Positions 55,133 to 64,000 are shown, numbered from the stretch's first letter. The stretch: 64,000 nucleotides of DNA from G963662675 sp963676845 (GCA_963676845.2 CAXXKK010000011.1:1-64000), one strand, 5' to 3'. Translations and numbers: made by a program. The notes: generated from the letters alone by a model not told the origin.

Positions 55133-56920
55133 TTAATCCAACTTCAACACAGCAAGGAAAGCTTTTTGTGGAACCTCAACGTTTCCAACCTGCTTCATCC
55201 GCTTTTTACCTTTCTTCTGCTTTTCAAGCAACTTACGTTTACGGCTAATATCGCCACCATAACATTTGGCAGTTACATCTTTACGAACGGCCTTCACAGT
55301 TTCACGGGCAATAATTTTTGCACCAATAGCTGCCTGAATAGCAATATCGAATTGCTGACGAGGAATTAGTTCTTTCAGCTTTTCACACATTCGACGTCCC
55401 AAAGTCTGAGCATTATCGAAGTGAATTAAGGAAGACAAGGCATCTACCATCTCTCCATTCAACAGAATATCCAGACGTACTAACTTCGCAGGTTTATAAT
55501 CTGTCATGTGGTAATCGAAAGAAGCATAACCTTTCGATATTGATTTCAATTTATCGTAAAAATCGAAAACAATTTCACCCAAAGGAAGGTCAAATGTCAG
55601 TTCTGCACGCTCGGCAGTCAGGTAATCCTGCTTTAAAAGTGTTCCCCGTTTATCCAGACACAAAGTCATCACCTGACCAATAAAATCAGATTTAGTGATA
55701 ATCTGCGCACGAATATAAGGTTCTTCAATATCTGTAATTTTAGCAACCGGAGGTAAGCCAGAAGGATTATATACCGTTTGCACTTCGCCATTATTTGTAT
55801 GCACTTTGTACGAAACGTTAGGAACGGTAGTGATCACATTCATGTTAAATTCACGATCCAGGCGTTCCTGAATAATCTCCATATGCAACATTCCCAGGAA
55901 TCCGCAACGAAAACCAAAGCCTAAAGCAGCAGATGATTCAGGCTCAAAAGTTAAGGAGGCGTCATTTAACTGAAGCTTTTCAATAGATGCACGTAAGTCT
56001 TCATAATCTTCAGAATCAATTGGATAAACACCAGCAAAAACCATCGGTTTCACTTCCTCAAAACCAGAAATAGCTTTCTCACAAGGCTTGGCCTTATGCG
56101 TAATAGTATCTCCTACTTTTACTTCTTTGGCTGTTTTTATTCCGGAAATAATATAACCTACATCACCACAATGCAATGTTTTTCTTGGTTCCATTCCAAG
56201 GCGAAGAACACCAATTTCATCAGCATCGTATTCTTTTTTTGTATTGACGAATTTTACCAAATCGCCTTTACTAATGCTTCCGTTTAGAATTTTGAAATAG
56301 GCAATAACTCCACGAAATGAGTTGAAAACAGAATCAAAAATTAATGCCTGCAACGGAGCTTCAGGGTCTCCTTTTGGTGCAGGAACAACCTCAACAATTC
56401 GTCTTAATACTTCATCTACTCCTTCACCGGTTTTACCACTTGCACGAATAATATCCTCACGATCGCAACCAATCAAATCAATAATCTGATCCTCTACTAC
56501 CTCAGGCATGGCATTGGGTAAATCCATCTTATTCACCACCGGAATAATTTCCAGATCATGCTCAATAGCCAGGTAAAGATTTGAAATAGTTTGTGCCTGA
56601 ATACCCTGCGTTGCATCTACAATTAGCAATGCTCCCTCACAAGCTGCGATGGAACGTGAAACTTCGTATGAAAAGTCAACGTGTCCCGGAGTATCAATAA
56701 GATTTAAGGTATATTTTTCACCATCCTGCATGTAATCCATTTGTATGGCATGACTTTTAATAGTGATTCCCCGTTCTTTCTCCAGTTCCATATTGTCCAG
56801 AACCTGATCCTGCATATCACGCTCAGTTACTGTTTGCGTGACTTCCAGTAAGCGGTCTGCCAAAGTACTTTTCCCGTGGTCGATATGTGCTATGATACAA
56901 AAATTGCGAATATTCTTCAT
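55133..56920 (-). CDS. lepA: Translation elongation factor 4
   Basis: Ribosomal GTPase back-translocation factor. 595 residues, normal. GTP site AHIDHGKSTLADRLLE, switch II DTPGHVDFSYEVSR, NKMDLPNA; C-terminal domain with CYGGDISRKRKLLEKQKKGKKRMK. ATG at 56920 with -7 box TATCTTTG at 56975-56982. Convergent with mpl with 2 bases between stops. Confidence 0.97.
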   Translation of the reverse strand: MKNIRNFCIIAHIDHGKSTLADRLLEVTQTVTERDMQDQVLDNMELEKERGITIKSHAIQMDYMQDGEKYTLNLIDTPGHVDFSYEVSRSIAACEGALLIVDATQGIQAQTISNLYLAIEHDLEIIPVVNKMDLPNAMPEVVEDQIIDLIGCDREDIIRASGKTGEGVDEVLRRIVEVVPAPKGDPEAPLQALIFDSVFNSFRGVIAYFKILNGSISKGDLVKFVNTKKEYDADEIGVLRLGMEPRKTLHCGDVGYIISGIKTAKEVKVGDTITHKAKPCEKAISGFEEVKPMVFAGVYPIDSEDYEDLRASIEKLQLNDASLTFEPESSAALGFGFRCGFLGMLHMEIIQERLDREFNMNVITTVPNVSYKVHTNNGEVQTVYNPSGLPPVAKITDIEEPYIRAQIITKSDFIGQVMTLCLDKRGTLLKQDYLTAERAELTFDLPLGEIVFDFYDKLKSISKGYASFDYHMTDYKPAKLVRLDILLNGEMVDALSSLIHFDNAQTLGRRMCEKLKELIPRQQFDIAIQAAIGAKIIARETVKAVRKDVTAKCYGGDISRKRKLLEKQKKGKKRMKQVGNVEVPQKAFLAVLKLD

Positions 56921-56974
56921 CTATGAATCTTTCAATTAGCTATTAACCAATAATTCCTGTTTTCTGATTTTGCG

Positions 56975-56982
56975 CAAAGATA
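56975..56982 (-). promoter_or_regulatory. -7 promoter box of lepA
   Basis: TATCTTTG on the minus strand, 55 bases before the lepA ATG. Confidence 0.45.
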
Positions 56983-57077
56983 TCTAAATTTTAACAACAA
57001 TAATAGCCTGTAGTTGCTGTTAACTAAGTTTAAAAATTATTAACCATAGAGACTTAACACGGATTAATATTAAAAAA

Positions 57078-57108
57078 TTTACACAACACAGGATTTCAGT
57101 TATATTTG
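57078..57108 (+). promoter_or_regulatory. Promoter of the LAB_N gene
   Basis: TTTA (57078-57081), 19 bases, TATATTTG (57101-57108), 20 bases before the ATG at 57129. Confidence 0.65.
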
Positions 57109-57128
57109 CACAGCCAGATGCTGCTTTT

Positions 57129-57818
57129 ATGGAACAATATTTTGTATATGCGATAGGTTTTACAGCCCAGATCCTATTCTTTGGACGCACTATAGTTCAA
57201 TGGTTTAAGTCGGAACACGAAGGGAAAGTACATTCCCCCACTTTGTTTTGGAAAATCAGCCTGTTTGCATCTATCCTGATGCTTACGTATGGCATCCTTA
57301 GAAACGATGCAGCAATCCTGATTGGGCAGTTGCTGGTTTATTTCATTTACATCCGGAATATTCAACTTAAAAAGGATTGGAACCCCATGCCTTTGCTTTT
57401 ACGGTTGATCATGTTATTCACACCTGTAGTAATTGTTCTTTACTTGTTTTTTGGCACAGAATACTCGCTGTCAACATTCTTTAAGAATGATAATAACCCT
57501 TTCGCATTAATGATTTGGGGAATTGCAGCACAATTGGTTTTTATATCACGTTTCTTTTACCAATGGATTTATTCTGAAAACCGAAAAGAATCAATTCTTC
57601 CATTGGGCTTTTGGCTAATTAGTATTACCGGATCTGCAATGAATTTTATTTATGGTATATTCAGACTTGACCCGGTTTTGCTCGCTGCCCATAGTTTGGG
57701 AATGTTTGTTTATCTTAGAAACATCCTGATCCATTACAATAAGAAAGGTCTTTTTGACCGACTGAACATACCTTTTCTCAATAAACTTATTACTGTTATT
57801 TCAGGAAAAATAAAGTAG
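57129..57818 (+). CDS. Membrane protein with two lipid-A-disaccharide-synthase N-terminal (LAB_N) domains
   Basis: 229 residues, six spans. Two homologous halves: FTAQILFFGRTIVQWFKSEHEGK and AAQLVFISRFFYQWIYSENRKE start each, and each ends in a YIRNI or YLRNI motif (about 72-76 and 192-196). LAB_N resembles the PQ-loop/SWEET-like fold; role in lipid A or lipid-linked sugar handling is inferred. The epimerase gene starts 4 bases downstream, so the two probably act together in envelope sugar metabolism. Confidence 0.88.
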   Translation: MEQYFVYAIGFTAQILFFGRTIVQWFKSEHEGKVHSPTLFWKISLFASILMLTYGILRNDAAILIGQLLVYFIYIRNIQLKKDWNPMPLLLRLIMLFTPVVIVLYLFFGTEYSLSTFFKNDNNPFALMIWGIAAQLVFISRFFYQWIYSENRKESILPLGFWLISITGSAMNFIYGIFRLDPVLLAAHSLGMFVYLRNILIHYNKKGLFDRLNIPFLNKLITVISGKIK

Positions 57819-57822
57819 AAAA

Positions 57823-58791
57823 ATGGCAACTCTTTTAGTTACAGGATGTGCCGGATTTATCGGCTCTCACCTCACCGAAAAGTTATTGAACGATGGGCAC
57901 TCAGTAATAGGAGTAGATAATTTTGATCCTTTTTATGACCGATCAATCAAAGAACAAAACCTATCTGCTTTTAAAGATCATCCTAATTTCTCTTTTTTTG
58001 AGATTGATCTTGCTGATTTCTCAAGTTTAAAAGGATCGTTGTCATCTTCATCGATAGATCTTATTATTCATTTAGCCGGGAAAGCAGGAGTTCGCCCATC
58101 AATTGAAGATCCACAGGGATATATTAGGGCTAATATCATTGCAACACAAAACATTCTAGATTTGATGAAAGAAAAAGGCATTCAAAAAATGGCTTTTGCC
58201 TCATCATCATCGGTCTACGGGAACACAAAAGAAATTCCATTCCACGAAGAGCAAGATGTCAGTAATCCTATTTCACCATATGCATCAACCAAGAAAGCCT
58301 GTGAACTGATTAATTACACCTATCATTCACTTTATAAACTTGACATTGTAAACATGCGGTTTTTCACAGTATTTGGACCACGCCAAAGACCCGATTTAGC
58401 GATTCATAAATTTACCAGACTCATCCTGAATGGAAATGAGATACCCATGTTTGGAGATGGAAGTACTTCACGCGATTATACCTATTATGAAGATACTGTT
58501 TCAGGAATCGTTGGTGCAATTAACTATTTATTCTCAAATGAAGGAGTTTATGAGACTGTCAATTTAGGGAACAACCAACCTGTAAAATTGCTTGAAATGA
58601 TCTCAACGATTGAAAAAGCAGCTGGGGTAAAAGCAAATATAAAACAACTGCCGATGCAGCCCGGAGATGTCGATATCACCTTTGCCAATATAGAGAAAGC
58701 AAAAAAACTATTTGGCTATAATCCTAAATATTCATTTGAAGAAGGCATTAAAAACTTTGTCGAGTGGTATAAATCAGCCAATAATTTATAA
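57823..58791 (+). CDS. NAD-dependent sugar-nucleotide epimerase, UDP-glucuronate 4-epimerase type
   Basis: 322 residues, extended SDR. Cofactor motif GCAGFIGSHL, catalytic SSSSVYGN and YASTK (Tyr, Lys), HLAGKAGVRPSIEDPQGY and RFFTVFGPRQRPDLAIHKF, which favour UDP-glucuronate 4-epimerase over UDP-glucose 4-epimerase. Operon partner of the LAB_N protein. Product likely UDP-galacturonate for surface glycans; specificity inferred. Confidence 0.85.
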   Translation: MATLLVTGCAGFIGSHLTEKLLNDGHSVIGVDNFDPFYDRSIKEQNLSAFKDHPNFSFFEIDLADFSSLKGSLSSSSIDLIIHLAGKAGVRPSIEDPQGYIRANIIATQNILDLMKEKGIQKMAFASSSSVYGNTKEIPFHEEQDVSNPISPYASTKKACELINYTYHSLYKLDIVNMRFFTVFGPRQRPDLAIHKFTRLILNGNEIPMFGDGSTSRDYTYYEDTVSGIVGAINYLFSNEGVYETVNLGNNQPVKLLEMISTIEKAAGVKANIKQLPMQPGDVDITFANIEKAKKLFGYNPKYSFEEGIKNFVEWYKSANNL

Positions 58792-58916
58792 CCTCAAAAA
58801 ATTTAAGATCTCAAGCAAATACTCATTAACAAACCACCTACGAAGCTTTACATGATTGTTAATTTAAGGTGAGATGTTTGAGTTTTCTACGCTTTTAGTA
58901 TTTCCTTTGCACACTT

Positions 58917-60122
58917 ATGAATTCAAATACTCGAAACGTAGCTAAACCGATCCTAACTCCAAAATTATTACTGTTACTTGCAATAGGAGCTGGAGCGTCA
59001 GTTGCAAATCTTTATTATAACCAACCCTTATTGAGTTTAATTTCTCACGATTTGGGAGAAAGCGAATCTGCCGTTAGTACAATAGCGATGCTTACTCAGC
59101 TTGGCTATGCCACCGGACTATTATTCATAGTGCCTCTTGGTGATATGTTCAAACGAAAAAGGATCATACTTACTGTTTTCGCTCTAATGATTGCCTCTCT
59201 TTTAGCATTTGCTGGAAGTAAAACGTTGTGGATGCTGTCAATTATGAGTTTTTGTGTAGGAATTACTTCTGTTATTCCTCAGATATTTATTCCTCTTGCA
59301 GCACAGTTATCCAAACCAGAAAACATGGCAAAAAACATTAGCGTTATTGTTAGTGGAATGCTTGTTGGAATTCTTACCTCCCGTGTTTTTAGTGGCATTA
59401 TCGGAGATTTTCTGGGTTGGCGTACTGTTTATTTTATAGTTGCAGGAATGATGCTTGTTCTTGCTGTCTTTGTTGCAATAATACTCCCGGAAATCACTCC
59501 TACTTTCAAGGGCACTTACCGGGAATTAATGCGATCTATTATGCATTATGTCAGGATTCTACCAGATTTGCGCATGTCAGCTCTGCGAGGAGCTTTAGCT
59601 TTTGCTTCTTTTTCATTATTCTGGAGTACACTTGCTTTTAAACTTGAAACTCCTCCTTTCTTTGCCGGTAGCGATGTTGCCGGCTTACTTGGATTAGTTG
59701 GCATCGCTGGTGTTATTGCCGCCCGAATAACAGGAAAAATATCCAATAGAATTGGTCCGAACACCATTTTAACTCTTGGCATTGGGACAATCCTTATTTC
59801 ATGGATTGTTTTCGGGACAGCAGGAACATCTTATTTTGGTATTATTACGGGAATTGTCCTTCTTGATATGGGTATCCAGGCTATGAATGTAACGAACCAG
59901 AGTCTCATCTTTTCTTCACATAAAGAAGCGACCAGTCGCATTAATACTGCATATATGGTAACCTATTTTGTTGGAGGAGCCTTAGGCACGAAACTGGGTG
60001 GTTTTGCGTGGGAGAATTTCGGTTGGGCAGGTGTAACCATTTCCGGAGGAATTTTATTAACCACATGTCTTATTGTACATCTAATTTACAGGGGAAGTAA
60101 GAGAATACATGCATTGAAATAA
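58917..60122 (+). CDS. Major facilitator superfamily transporter, DHA1-like
   Basis: 401 residues, 12 spans. Start MNSNTRNVAKPILTPKLLLLLAIGAGASVANLYYNQPLL; motif A in PLGDMFKRKRII. Similar to YdjE/YbcL-like drug efflux proteins often near stress genes; substrate unknown. It is alone on the plus strand between the epimerase and the peroxiredoxin. Confidence 0.88.
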   Translation: MNSNTRNVAKPILTPKLLLLLAIGAGASVANLYYNQPLLSLISHDLGESESAVSTIAMLTQLGYATGLLFIVPLGDMFKRKRIILTVFALMIASLLAFAGSKTLWMLSIMSFCVGITSVIPQIFIPLAAQLSKPENMAKNISVIVSGMLVGILTSRVFSGIIGDFLGWRTVYFIVAGMMLVLAVFVAIILPEITPTFKGTYRELMRSIMHYVRILPDLRMSALRGALAFASFSLFWSTLAFKLETPPFFAGSDVAGLLGLVGIAGVIAARITGKISNRIGPNTILTLGIGTILISWIVFGTAGTSYFGIITGIVLLDMGIQAMNVTNQSLIFSSHKEATSRINTAYMVTYFVGGALGTKLGGFAWENFGWAGVTISGGILLTTCLIVHLIYRGSKRIHALK

Positions 60123-60169
60123 TATAAGAAACCCTTCTTCCATTTCGATACGAAATACTATTGACAAAT

Positions 60170-60204
60170 AAAAAAAGAGGCACCATCTCGGTTACCTCTT
60201 TCTT
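60170..60204. terminator. Terminator between the MFS gene and the peroxiredoxin
   Basis: AAAGAGG (60174-60180) and CCTCTTT (60195-60201) with an inner ACC/GGT; on the minus strand it is followed by T7, serving the peroxiredoxin gene; weaker on the plus strand. Confidence 0.65.
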
Positions 60205-60223
60205 CCATCGTTCTTCATAAATA

Positions 60224-60754
60224 CTATAAAGTCGCATCACCTGGGTTCCAGTCGCATGGCGTCAACTTCCCGGTTTTTAGTGCTTCCAGTACTCGAAGTA
60301 CTTCAGGCACATTACGACCAATAGCTAAATCATTTACATTCACCCAACGAATTGTTCCTTCAGGATCAATAATGAATGTAGCACGATACGCAATTTTCTC
60401 TTCTGCTTCAAGTATTCCTAGTTCATCTGCTAATGACTTTGAGGTATCAGCTATCATTGGAAATTTTAATTGTTTTAATCCAGGATGATCATTTCTCCAT
60501 GCAAGGTGCACAAACTCTGAATCGGTTGAAGCCCCCAGAAGATTTGCATCCAGTTTTTCAAACTCTCCATAATGCTCATTAAAGCCTGTAATTTCTGTAG
60601 GGCAAACAAACGTAAAGTCCTTTGGCCACCAGAAAATAACATTCCACTTTCCTTTAAGGTTTTCATTTGAAATTGTATCGAATTCTTTACCTGCTTCTAA
60701 TGATACTACCGCTGTTTTTTTAAATTCCGGAAATTTTTCTCCAATTGATTTCAT
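60224..60754 (-). CDS. Peroxiredoxin of the AhpC/TSA family
   Basis: Reduces hydrogen peroxide and organic peroxides. 176 residues. Peroxidatic Cys51 in DFTFVCPTEITGF and a C-terminal resolving cysteine in KLTPCDWNPGD (about residue 167), a 2-Cys type. NDLAIGRNVPEVLRVLEAL is also typical. Promoter at 60831-60862. AhpF, the usual reductase, is not adjacent. Confidence 0.94.
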   Translation of the reverse strand: MKSIGEKFPEFKKTAVVSLEAGKEFDTISNENLKGKWNVIFWWPKDFTFVCPTEITGFNEHYGEFEKLDANLLGASTDSEFVHLAWRNDHPGLKQLKFPMIADTSKSLADELGILEAEEKIAYRATFIIDPEGTIRWVNVNDLAIGRNVPEVLRVLEALKTGKLTPCDWNPGDATL

Positions 60755-60830
60755 ATGTATTCTCTTTTAAAATTATATTCATTAATTATATATATTCTTG
60801 TTTTCAAGGCTTTTACTTAAATATTTTGAA

Positions 60831-60862
60831 CAAATATATTAGTGAATATGACACCAATCAAA
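60831..60862 (-). promoter_or_regulatory. Promoter of the peroxiredoxin gene
   Basis: On the minus strand TTTG (60862-60859), 20 bases, TATATTTG (60838-60831): full matches at both boxes. Leader of about 70 bases. Confidence 0.75.
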
Positions 60863-60986
60863 TCAGTAATTTCGAAGACACATAGACCATCCCTATGAAT
60901 TTATGTATTTATTGGAAGATCACGGAATTATGAAAAACTGAATCACATCTATTAAGAATAATAAAACAAGCATTTAATAATTCTTT

Positions 60987-60994
60987 TACATTTG
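60987..60994 (+). promoter_or_regulatory. -7 promoter box of ppnP
   Basis: TACATTTG, 33 bases before the ATG at 61028. It overlaps the alternative start at 60992, which excludes that start. Confidence 0.5.
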
Positions 60995-61027
60995 TTGCCA
61001 GAATTTTATCAATTAAATGACAAAAAC

Positions 61028-61309
61028 ATGTTGAAAGTAAATGAATATTTTGAAGGTGCAGTTAAATCTATTGCGCTTGAAAATGAAGATGGAGTTGCCA
61101 CAATAGGCGTAATGGAACCAGGTGAATACGAATTTGGAACTGCAACTATTGAGTTAATGACAGTAACAAGTGGTATCCTGGATGTATTGCTTCCAAATGC
61201 AACTGAATGGAAAAGCTATAAACAAGGTGAAACTTTCAGAGTAGAAAAAGACGTTAAATTTAAAGTAAATGCCAAAGGACAGGTTGCTTACTACTGTCAG
61301 TATATTTAA
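61028..61309 (+). CDS. ppnP: Pyrimidine/purine nucleoside phosphorylase
   Basis: Small cupin-fold phosphorylase of the YaiE/DUF1255 family, which splits several nucleosides to base and ribose-1-phosphate. 93 residues from MLKVNEYFEGAVKSI. Family motifs TIGVMEPGEYEFGT, SGILDVLLP, W(KSYKQGETFRV) and the ending FKVNAKGQVAYYCQY. Short gene alone with its own terminator. Confidence 0.92.
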   Translation: MLKVNEYFEGAVKSIALENEDGVATIGVMEPGEYEFGTATIELMTVTSGILDVLLPNATEWKSYKQGETFRVEKDVKFKVNAKGQVAYYCQYI

Positions 61310-61320
61310 AGAATTAAATG

Positions 61321-61347
61321 AAAAAGGCATCTATTAAGGATGTCTTT
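61321..61347 (+). terminator. Terminator of ppnP
   Basis: AAAAGGCATC and GATGTCTTTT (one G-U pair) with loop TATTAAG, followed by T-rich sequence. Confidence 0.7.
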
Positions 61348-61356
61348 TCTTTTTCT

Positions 61357-62358
61357 CTAAAAATCAGGATTCACTCTCAGATAAGTTTGAGCCAGCCGAT
61401 ACCCTTCAAGCTGATTTTTCATATAAGTGCGCAGTTCCTCATAGTCTCCGGTTGCATGTTTAAGTACAGATGAAGCTAATCCGTAAACTGCAGGTAATTT
61501 ACTTTTAGAAACCAAATAATATCCATCCAAATAGTTTTTTATCCCTCCGGAAATAATCAACTGTTTGCAAACAGGCTCTTTCTTTTCAATAATACGATTA
61601 ATGACATCAAGCATTTGCTCTGCCGTTTGCCCCACGCTCACAAACGGATTGTATATTTCTTCAACTACCTTTTGATTCCGGCTCAACTCCAGTTTGGAAA
61701 AACTAGTACCTCCAAAAGCTGCAAATTCAATAGCTGTCAAAGGTAATTGCAGTAAAGCGTCAAGACTTTTAGCTCCCATTCCTTGCCCAACTTCTTTAAC
61801 AATCAAAGGAATTTCAGTTTTACTCAACAACTGCTCTATTGTTTTTAAAGGAATCTGGGTAATAGCATCACCTTCAGGTTGAAAATATTCCTGTAAAGGA
61901 TTCACATGAACAATTAAACCATCGGCTCGCAAATTGCCAACAAGATCAGTGATTGCATTTATTTTCTCGTCTTTAATCAACTTTTCAACCTGAGCAATTC
62001 CAAGATTCGCCCATAATGGACGATCATTGCCGATTTCATCCCGAACATCAAAATCATTCCAGTGAGATTTATCAAATAGAATATTCCGACAAGATCCCAA
62101 CCCCATTCCGAGTCCAAATTCAGCACATGCCCGGGCTATGTTTCTATTGATAGTATGTGCACGTTCTGTACCACCTGTCATACTTGAAATCCAGACCGGA
62201 GCTTTCATCTGCTTCCCTAAAAAAGGGAAAGATTCCGATTCCTCTTTTGGATGAGCTGCCAGAAATGGCTCATAAATAAAGCGTTGATCCTGCTCTCCTT
62301 TTGAGATTTGAGAATCAAAAGCCATATGAATATGATCGAGTTTGCGGTCTTTTTTCAT
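61357..62358 (-). CDS. fni: Isopentenyl-diphosphate delta-isomerase type 2
   Basis: FMN-dependent interconversion of isopentenyl and dimethylallyl diphosphate. 333 residues from the ATG at 62358 (MKKDRKLDHIHMAFD, aligned with the RKxDHL start of the family). WISSMTGGTERAH binds FMN; VKEVGQGMGAKS and FAAFGGTSF follow. An upstream start at 62409 would give a leader of about 8 bases after the -7 box at 62424-62431, so I reject it. Confidence 0.92.
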   Translation of the reverse strand: MKKDRKLDHIHMAFDSQISKGEQDQRFIYEPFLAAHPKEESESFPFLGKQMKAPVWISSMTGGTERAHTINRNIARACAEFGLGMGLGSCRNILFDKSHWNDFDVRDEIGNDRPLWANLGIAQVEKLIKDEKINAITDLVGNLRADGLIVHVNPLQEYFQPEGDAITQIPLKTIEQLLSKTEIPLIVKEVGQGMGAKSLDALLQLPLTAIEFAAFGGTSFSKLELSRNQKVVEEIYNPFVSVGQTAEQMLDVINRIIEKKEPVCKQLIISGGIKNYLDGYYLVSKSKLPAVYGLASSVLKHATGDYEELRTYMKNQLEGYRLAQTYLRVNPDF

Positions 62359-62423
62359 ATAAAAAATGGATGAACAACTGTTATTGGTAAAAATAAGCTT
62401 GTTAACCAATAATCAGTTTCATC

Positions 62424-62431
62424 CAAATATA
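62424..62431 (-). promoter_or_regulatory. -7 promoter box of fni
   Basis: TATATTTG on the minus strand, 66 bases before the ATG at 62358. Confidence 0.5.
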
Positions 62432-62463
62432 AATGTTATTTGTGAGCTTGACTAAATGTAAAT

Positions 62464-63144
62464 CTAAAAATACACTTCATTATGAATCTGATCTCTGGTT
62501 ACTCCTTTGGCAAAAAGGATCTCCAATGCATCAAAAATCATATTGCTGTTACCACACAAGTAGAATTGTGTCCCTTCTTCAAACTCCGATTTTTTAAGGT
62601 ACTCGGTAAGGCGTCCATGAACATTGCCAGTTTTGTCTCCTGATGTACAAAGTACATAGCGATCTTTATCGTAATGATAACTTTCATAAGCTTCATCCCC
62701 ATAACGGACCCCATGAATCAACTGGTAATCTAATTCTGGATATGATTTAATCATACTGTGAAAAGGTGAAATACCAGTACCACTTGCAATGAAAACAAAT
62801 TTGCTCTTTCCTATTTTGTTTTCATCAATCCGAAAACGTCCAAAAGGACCATTCACCTCAACTAAATCACCAACTTTTAAGCTTTTCAACTTAGGAGTTA
62901 AATGACCTTCCAAAACTTCCTTTACAAGAATCTCCAGTTTTTCTGAGTTTTCTTCACTATAAATAGAGTATTCTCTTTTTTGAAAAACATTTCTTACAGC
63001 CACCGCCAAATGTTGGCCTGCTTTGAATTTAAAACGACTCTTAGGAAAGCTAATAACAAATGTATCTTCCGTTAGCATACGGATTTCTTCAACTTTATAG
63101 AATCGCTGATCTATCTTGATATCTTCTTTTACTTCAAATGTCAT
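62464..63144 (-). CDS. Ferredoxin/flavodoxin-NADP reductase-type oxidoreductase
   Basis: 226 residues. FAD-binding part with REYSIYSEENSEKLEILVKEV (RxYS), NADP-binding part with IASGTGISPFHSMIKSY, and the end FYLCGNSNMIFDALEILFAKG. No iron-sulfur domain. Bacteroidota genomes usually have several such proteins; electron partner unknown. -7 box TATATTTG on the minus strand at 63163-63170, with a very short leader. Confidence 0.87.
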   Translation of the reverse strand: MTFEVKEDIKIDQRFYKVEEIRMLTEDTFVISFPKSRFKFKAGQHLAVAVRNVFQKREYSIYSEENSEKLEILVKEVLEGHLTPKLKSLKVGDLVEVNGPFGRFRIDENKIGKSKFVFIASGTGISPFHSMIKSYPELDYQLIHGVRYGDEAYESYHYDKDRYVLCTSGDKTGNVHGRLTEYLKKSEFEEGTQFYLCGNSNMIFDALEILFAKGVTRDQIHNEVYF

Positions 63145-63162
63145 CTCTAATTATTTTTTTGA

Positions 63163-63170
63163 CAAATATA
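63163..63170 (-). promoter_or_regulatory. -7 promoter box of the reductase gene
   Basis: TATATTTG on the minus strand, 19 bases before the ATG at 63144. Confidence 0.45.
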
Positions 63171-63305
63171 ACTATTTAAATACTTTTACATCCTTTTTTC
63201 TTTTATTAAATACTATTTCTTAAAAAAAGTTTAATTGAGACTATGACATTTTGGAAAAGAAGTTGAAAAATTATACACTCAAAAGTCATCCTAACAAAAT
63301 TAGGA

Positions 63306-64000
63306 TCAAGCCAATCTTATATAAAATTCCTGTGTTAGTTCCCGAAAATATTCTGAGTAAGTATTATTTTCAGAGTTCCGTATATAAATAACTGGTTCAC
63401 TAATGGTCTCTTCTGAAGTAGAAAGCTCCACGAGAATGCGATGTGGCTTTTTGTTTTTGTCCGGAGCAACATAAACCAAGCGAGTTAATTTAAGCCTGTG
63501 TTTTGAACTCAACACTTTTAGCTGTTCTTCTTTTTCTGCCGGCAAAATCAAACTTATTTTACCTTGATCAGCCAAAAGCCTGGCAGATTTCTTCAGCAAT
63601 TCATCCAAACTTAGGGAAGAGCTATGACGTGCCTTTGTTTTTTTGTGATCCTGTGATTGTAAAGAATTATCGAAAAACGGAGGATTAGAAATAATATGTG
63701 TATACTTCCTTTCAGTTTTAAAATCCTGAAATGCACAATTATGAATACATATTCGGTCTTTCCATAACGAGTTTCCCACGTTTAAGTTTGCTTCTTCTGC
63801 TGCTTCCGACTCAATCTCAACAGCATCAATAAATGCATTTGTTCGTTGTGCGGCCATTAATGCAAGCAAACCGGTTCCGGAGCCAATGTCCAGAATATTT
63901 ACTGCATCATTCAAATTTGCCCAGGCTCCCAACAATACTCCGTCAATGCCCACTTTCATAGCAGCTTTTTCCTGAACTATTCGAAATTGCTTAAACTGAA
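63306..64000 (-). CDS. trmN6: tRNA1(Val) (adenine37-N6)-methyltransferase, 5' end beyond the window
   Basis: SAM-dependent methylation of A37 in a tRNA. The frame is open to the edge: FKQFRIVQEKAAMKVGIDGVLLGAW in the last 80 bases matches the usual start region, so the ATG at 63959 is internal. SAM motif LDIGSGTGLLALM, catalytic ISNPPFFDNS (NPPF) and KARHSSSLSLDELL. About 230 residues seen. Alone after a gap of 161 bases from the reductase. Confidence 0.92.
   Translation of the reverse strand, partial: QFKQFRIVQEKAAMKVGIDGVLLGAWANLNDAVNILDIGSGTGLLALMAAQRTNAFIDAVEIESEAAEEANLNVGNSLWKDRICIHNCAFQDFKTERKYTHIISNPPFFDNSLQSQDHKKTKARHSSSLSLDELLKKSARLLADQGKISLILPAEKEEQLKVLSSKHRLKLTRLVYVAPDKNKKPHRILVELSTSEETISEPVIYIRNSENNTYSEYFRELTQEFYIRLA

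Noticed and set aside
60992..61027. Upstream start for ppnP (TTG at 60992)
   Set aside because: Overlaps the TACATTTG promoter box; the family starts at MLKVNEYFEG.
1..64000. CRISPR, prophage, restriction or toxin-antitoxin loci
   Set aside because: No regularly spaced repeats, phage structural genes or defence motifs were seen on either strand.

Overview
This window comes from a low-GC member of the Bacteroidota, probably the order Marinilabiliales/Bacteroidales. The evidence is a type IX secretion C-terminal signal, SusC/D-era style lipoproteins with short signal peptides, many TAnnTTTG -7 promoter boxes, and an arginine pathway built on an N-succinylornithine-type transcarbamylase. Almost all of it is chromosomal housekeeping DNA. 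No prophage, CRISPR array, rRNA operon or biosynthetic cluster was seen.

Layout. 1-3711: 3' part of a secreted lipase-like gene with six beta-sandwich repeats, broken by three single-base indels. 3797-5714: a REP/RAYT region. It holds perfect palindromes that share a GATCGGATGAC core, a tiny lysine-rich ORF, a 219-residue helical protein, and a RAYT-type transposase gene that carries one of the palindromes inside its own reading frame. 5765-8559: arginine decarboxylase and a DUF5714 protein. 8681-13008: carAB. 13253-23175: divergent arginine/proline operon argR - GNAT - argG - argC - argD - proC - proB - proA - argF' - argB. 23217-25528: three paralogous lipoproteins. 25670-29968: a GH15 glucosidase divergent from a fused OtsA-OtsB trehalose enzyme. 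30068-32401: gcvH, tsaE, alanine dehydrogenase. 32426-36044: a small membrane protein, then a LytTR response regulator, its histidine kinase and two LiaF/DUF5668-type membrane proteins. 36380-40375: glnS (frameshifted), folB, tRNA-Cys and a DUF5723 gene with three indels. 40450-48228: ppa, yifB, a small membrane protein, mutL, two rhomboid proteases, a BrkB-type protein and DUF4783. 48343-58791: rlmH, a large sensor kinase, an MBL hydrolase, a decayed second copy of the lysine-rich repeat, mpl, lepA, a LAB_N-domain protein and a sugar epimerase. 58917-64000: MFS transporter, peroxiredoxin, ppnP, idi-2, ferredoxin-NADP reductase type protein and a 5'-truncated trmN6-type methyltransferase.

How genes work together. 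carAB supplies carbamoyl phosphate to the transcarbamylase of the divergent arg/pro operon, and ArgR sits between the two. ProB, ProA and ProC make proline from the same glutamate pool. argH and the final deacylase/desuccinylase are not in the window. SpeA consumes arginine on the opposite strand nearby.

Most unusual parts. (1) The REP/RAYT region, with strand-compensated palindromes, a shared tail, and a relic copy of its lysine-rich ORF 49 kb away. (2) Eight single-base indels in four genes, including the essential glnS and carB, which points to homopolymer errors in the assembly or to real decay. (3) Hairpins in the leader of carA and in three consecutive junctions of the arg/pro operon.
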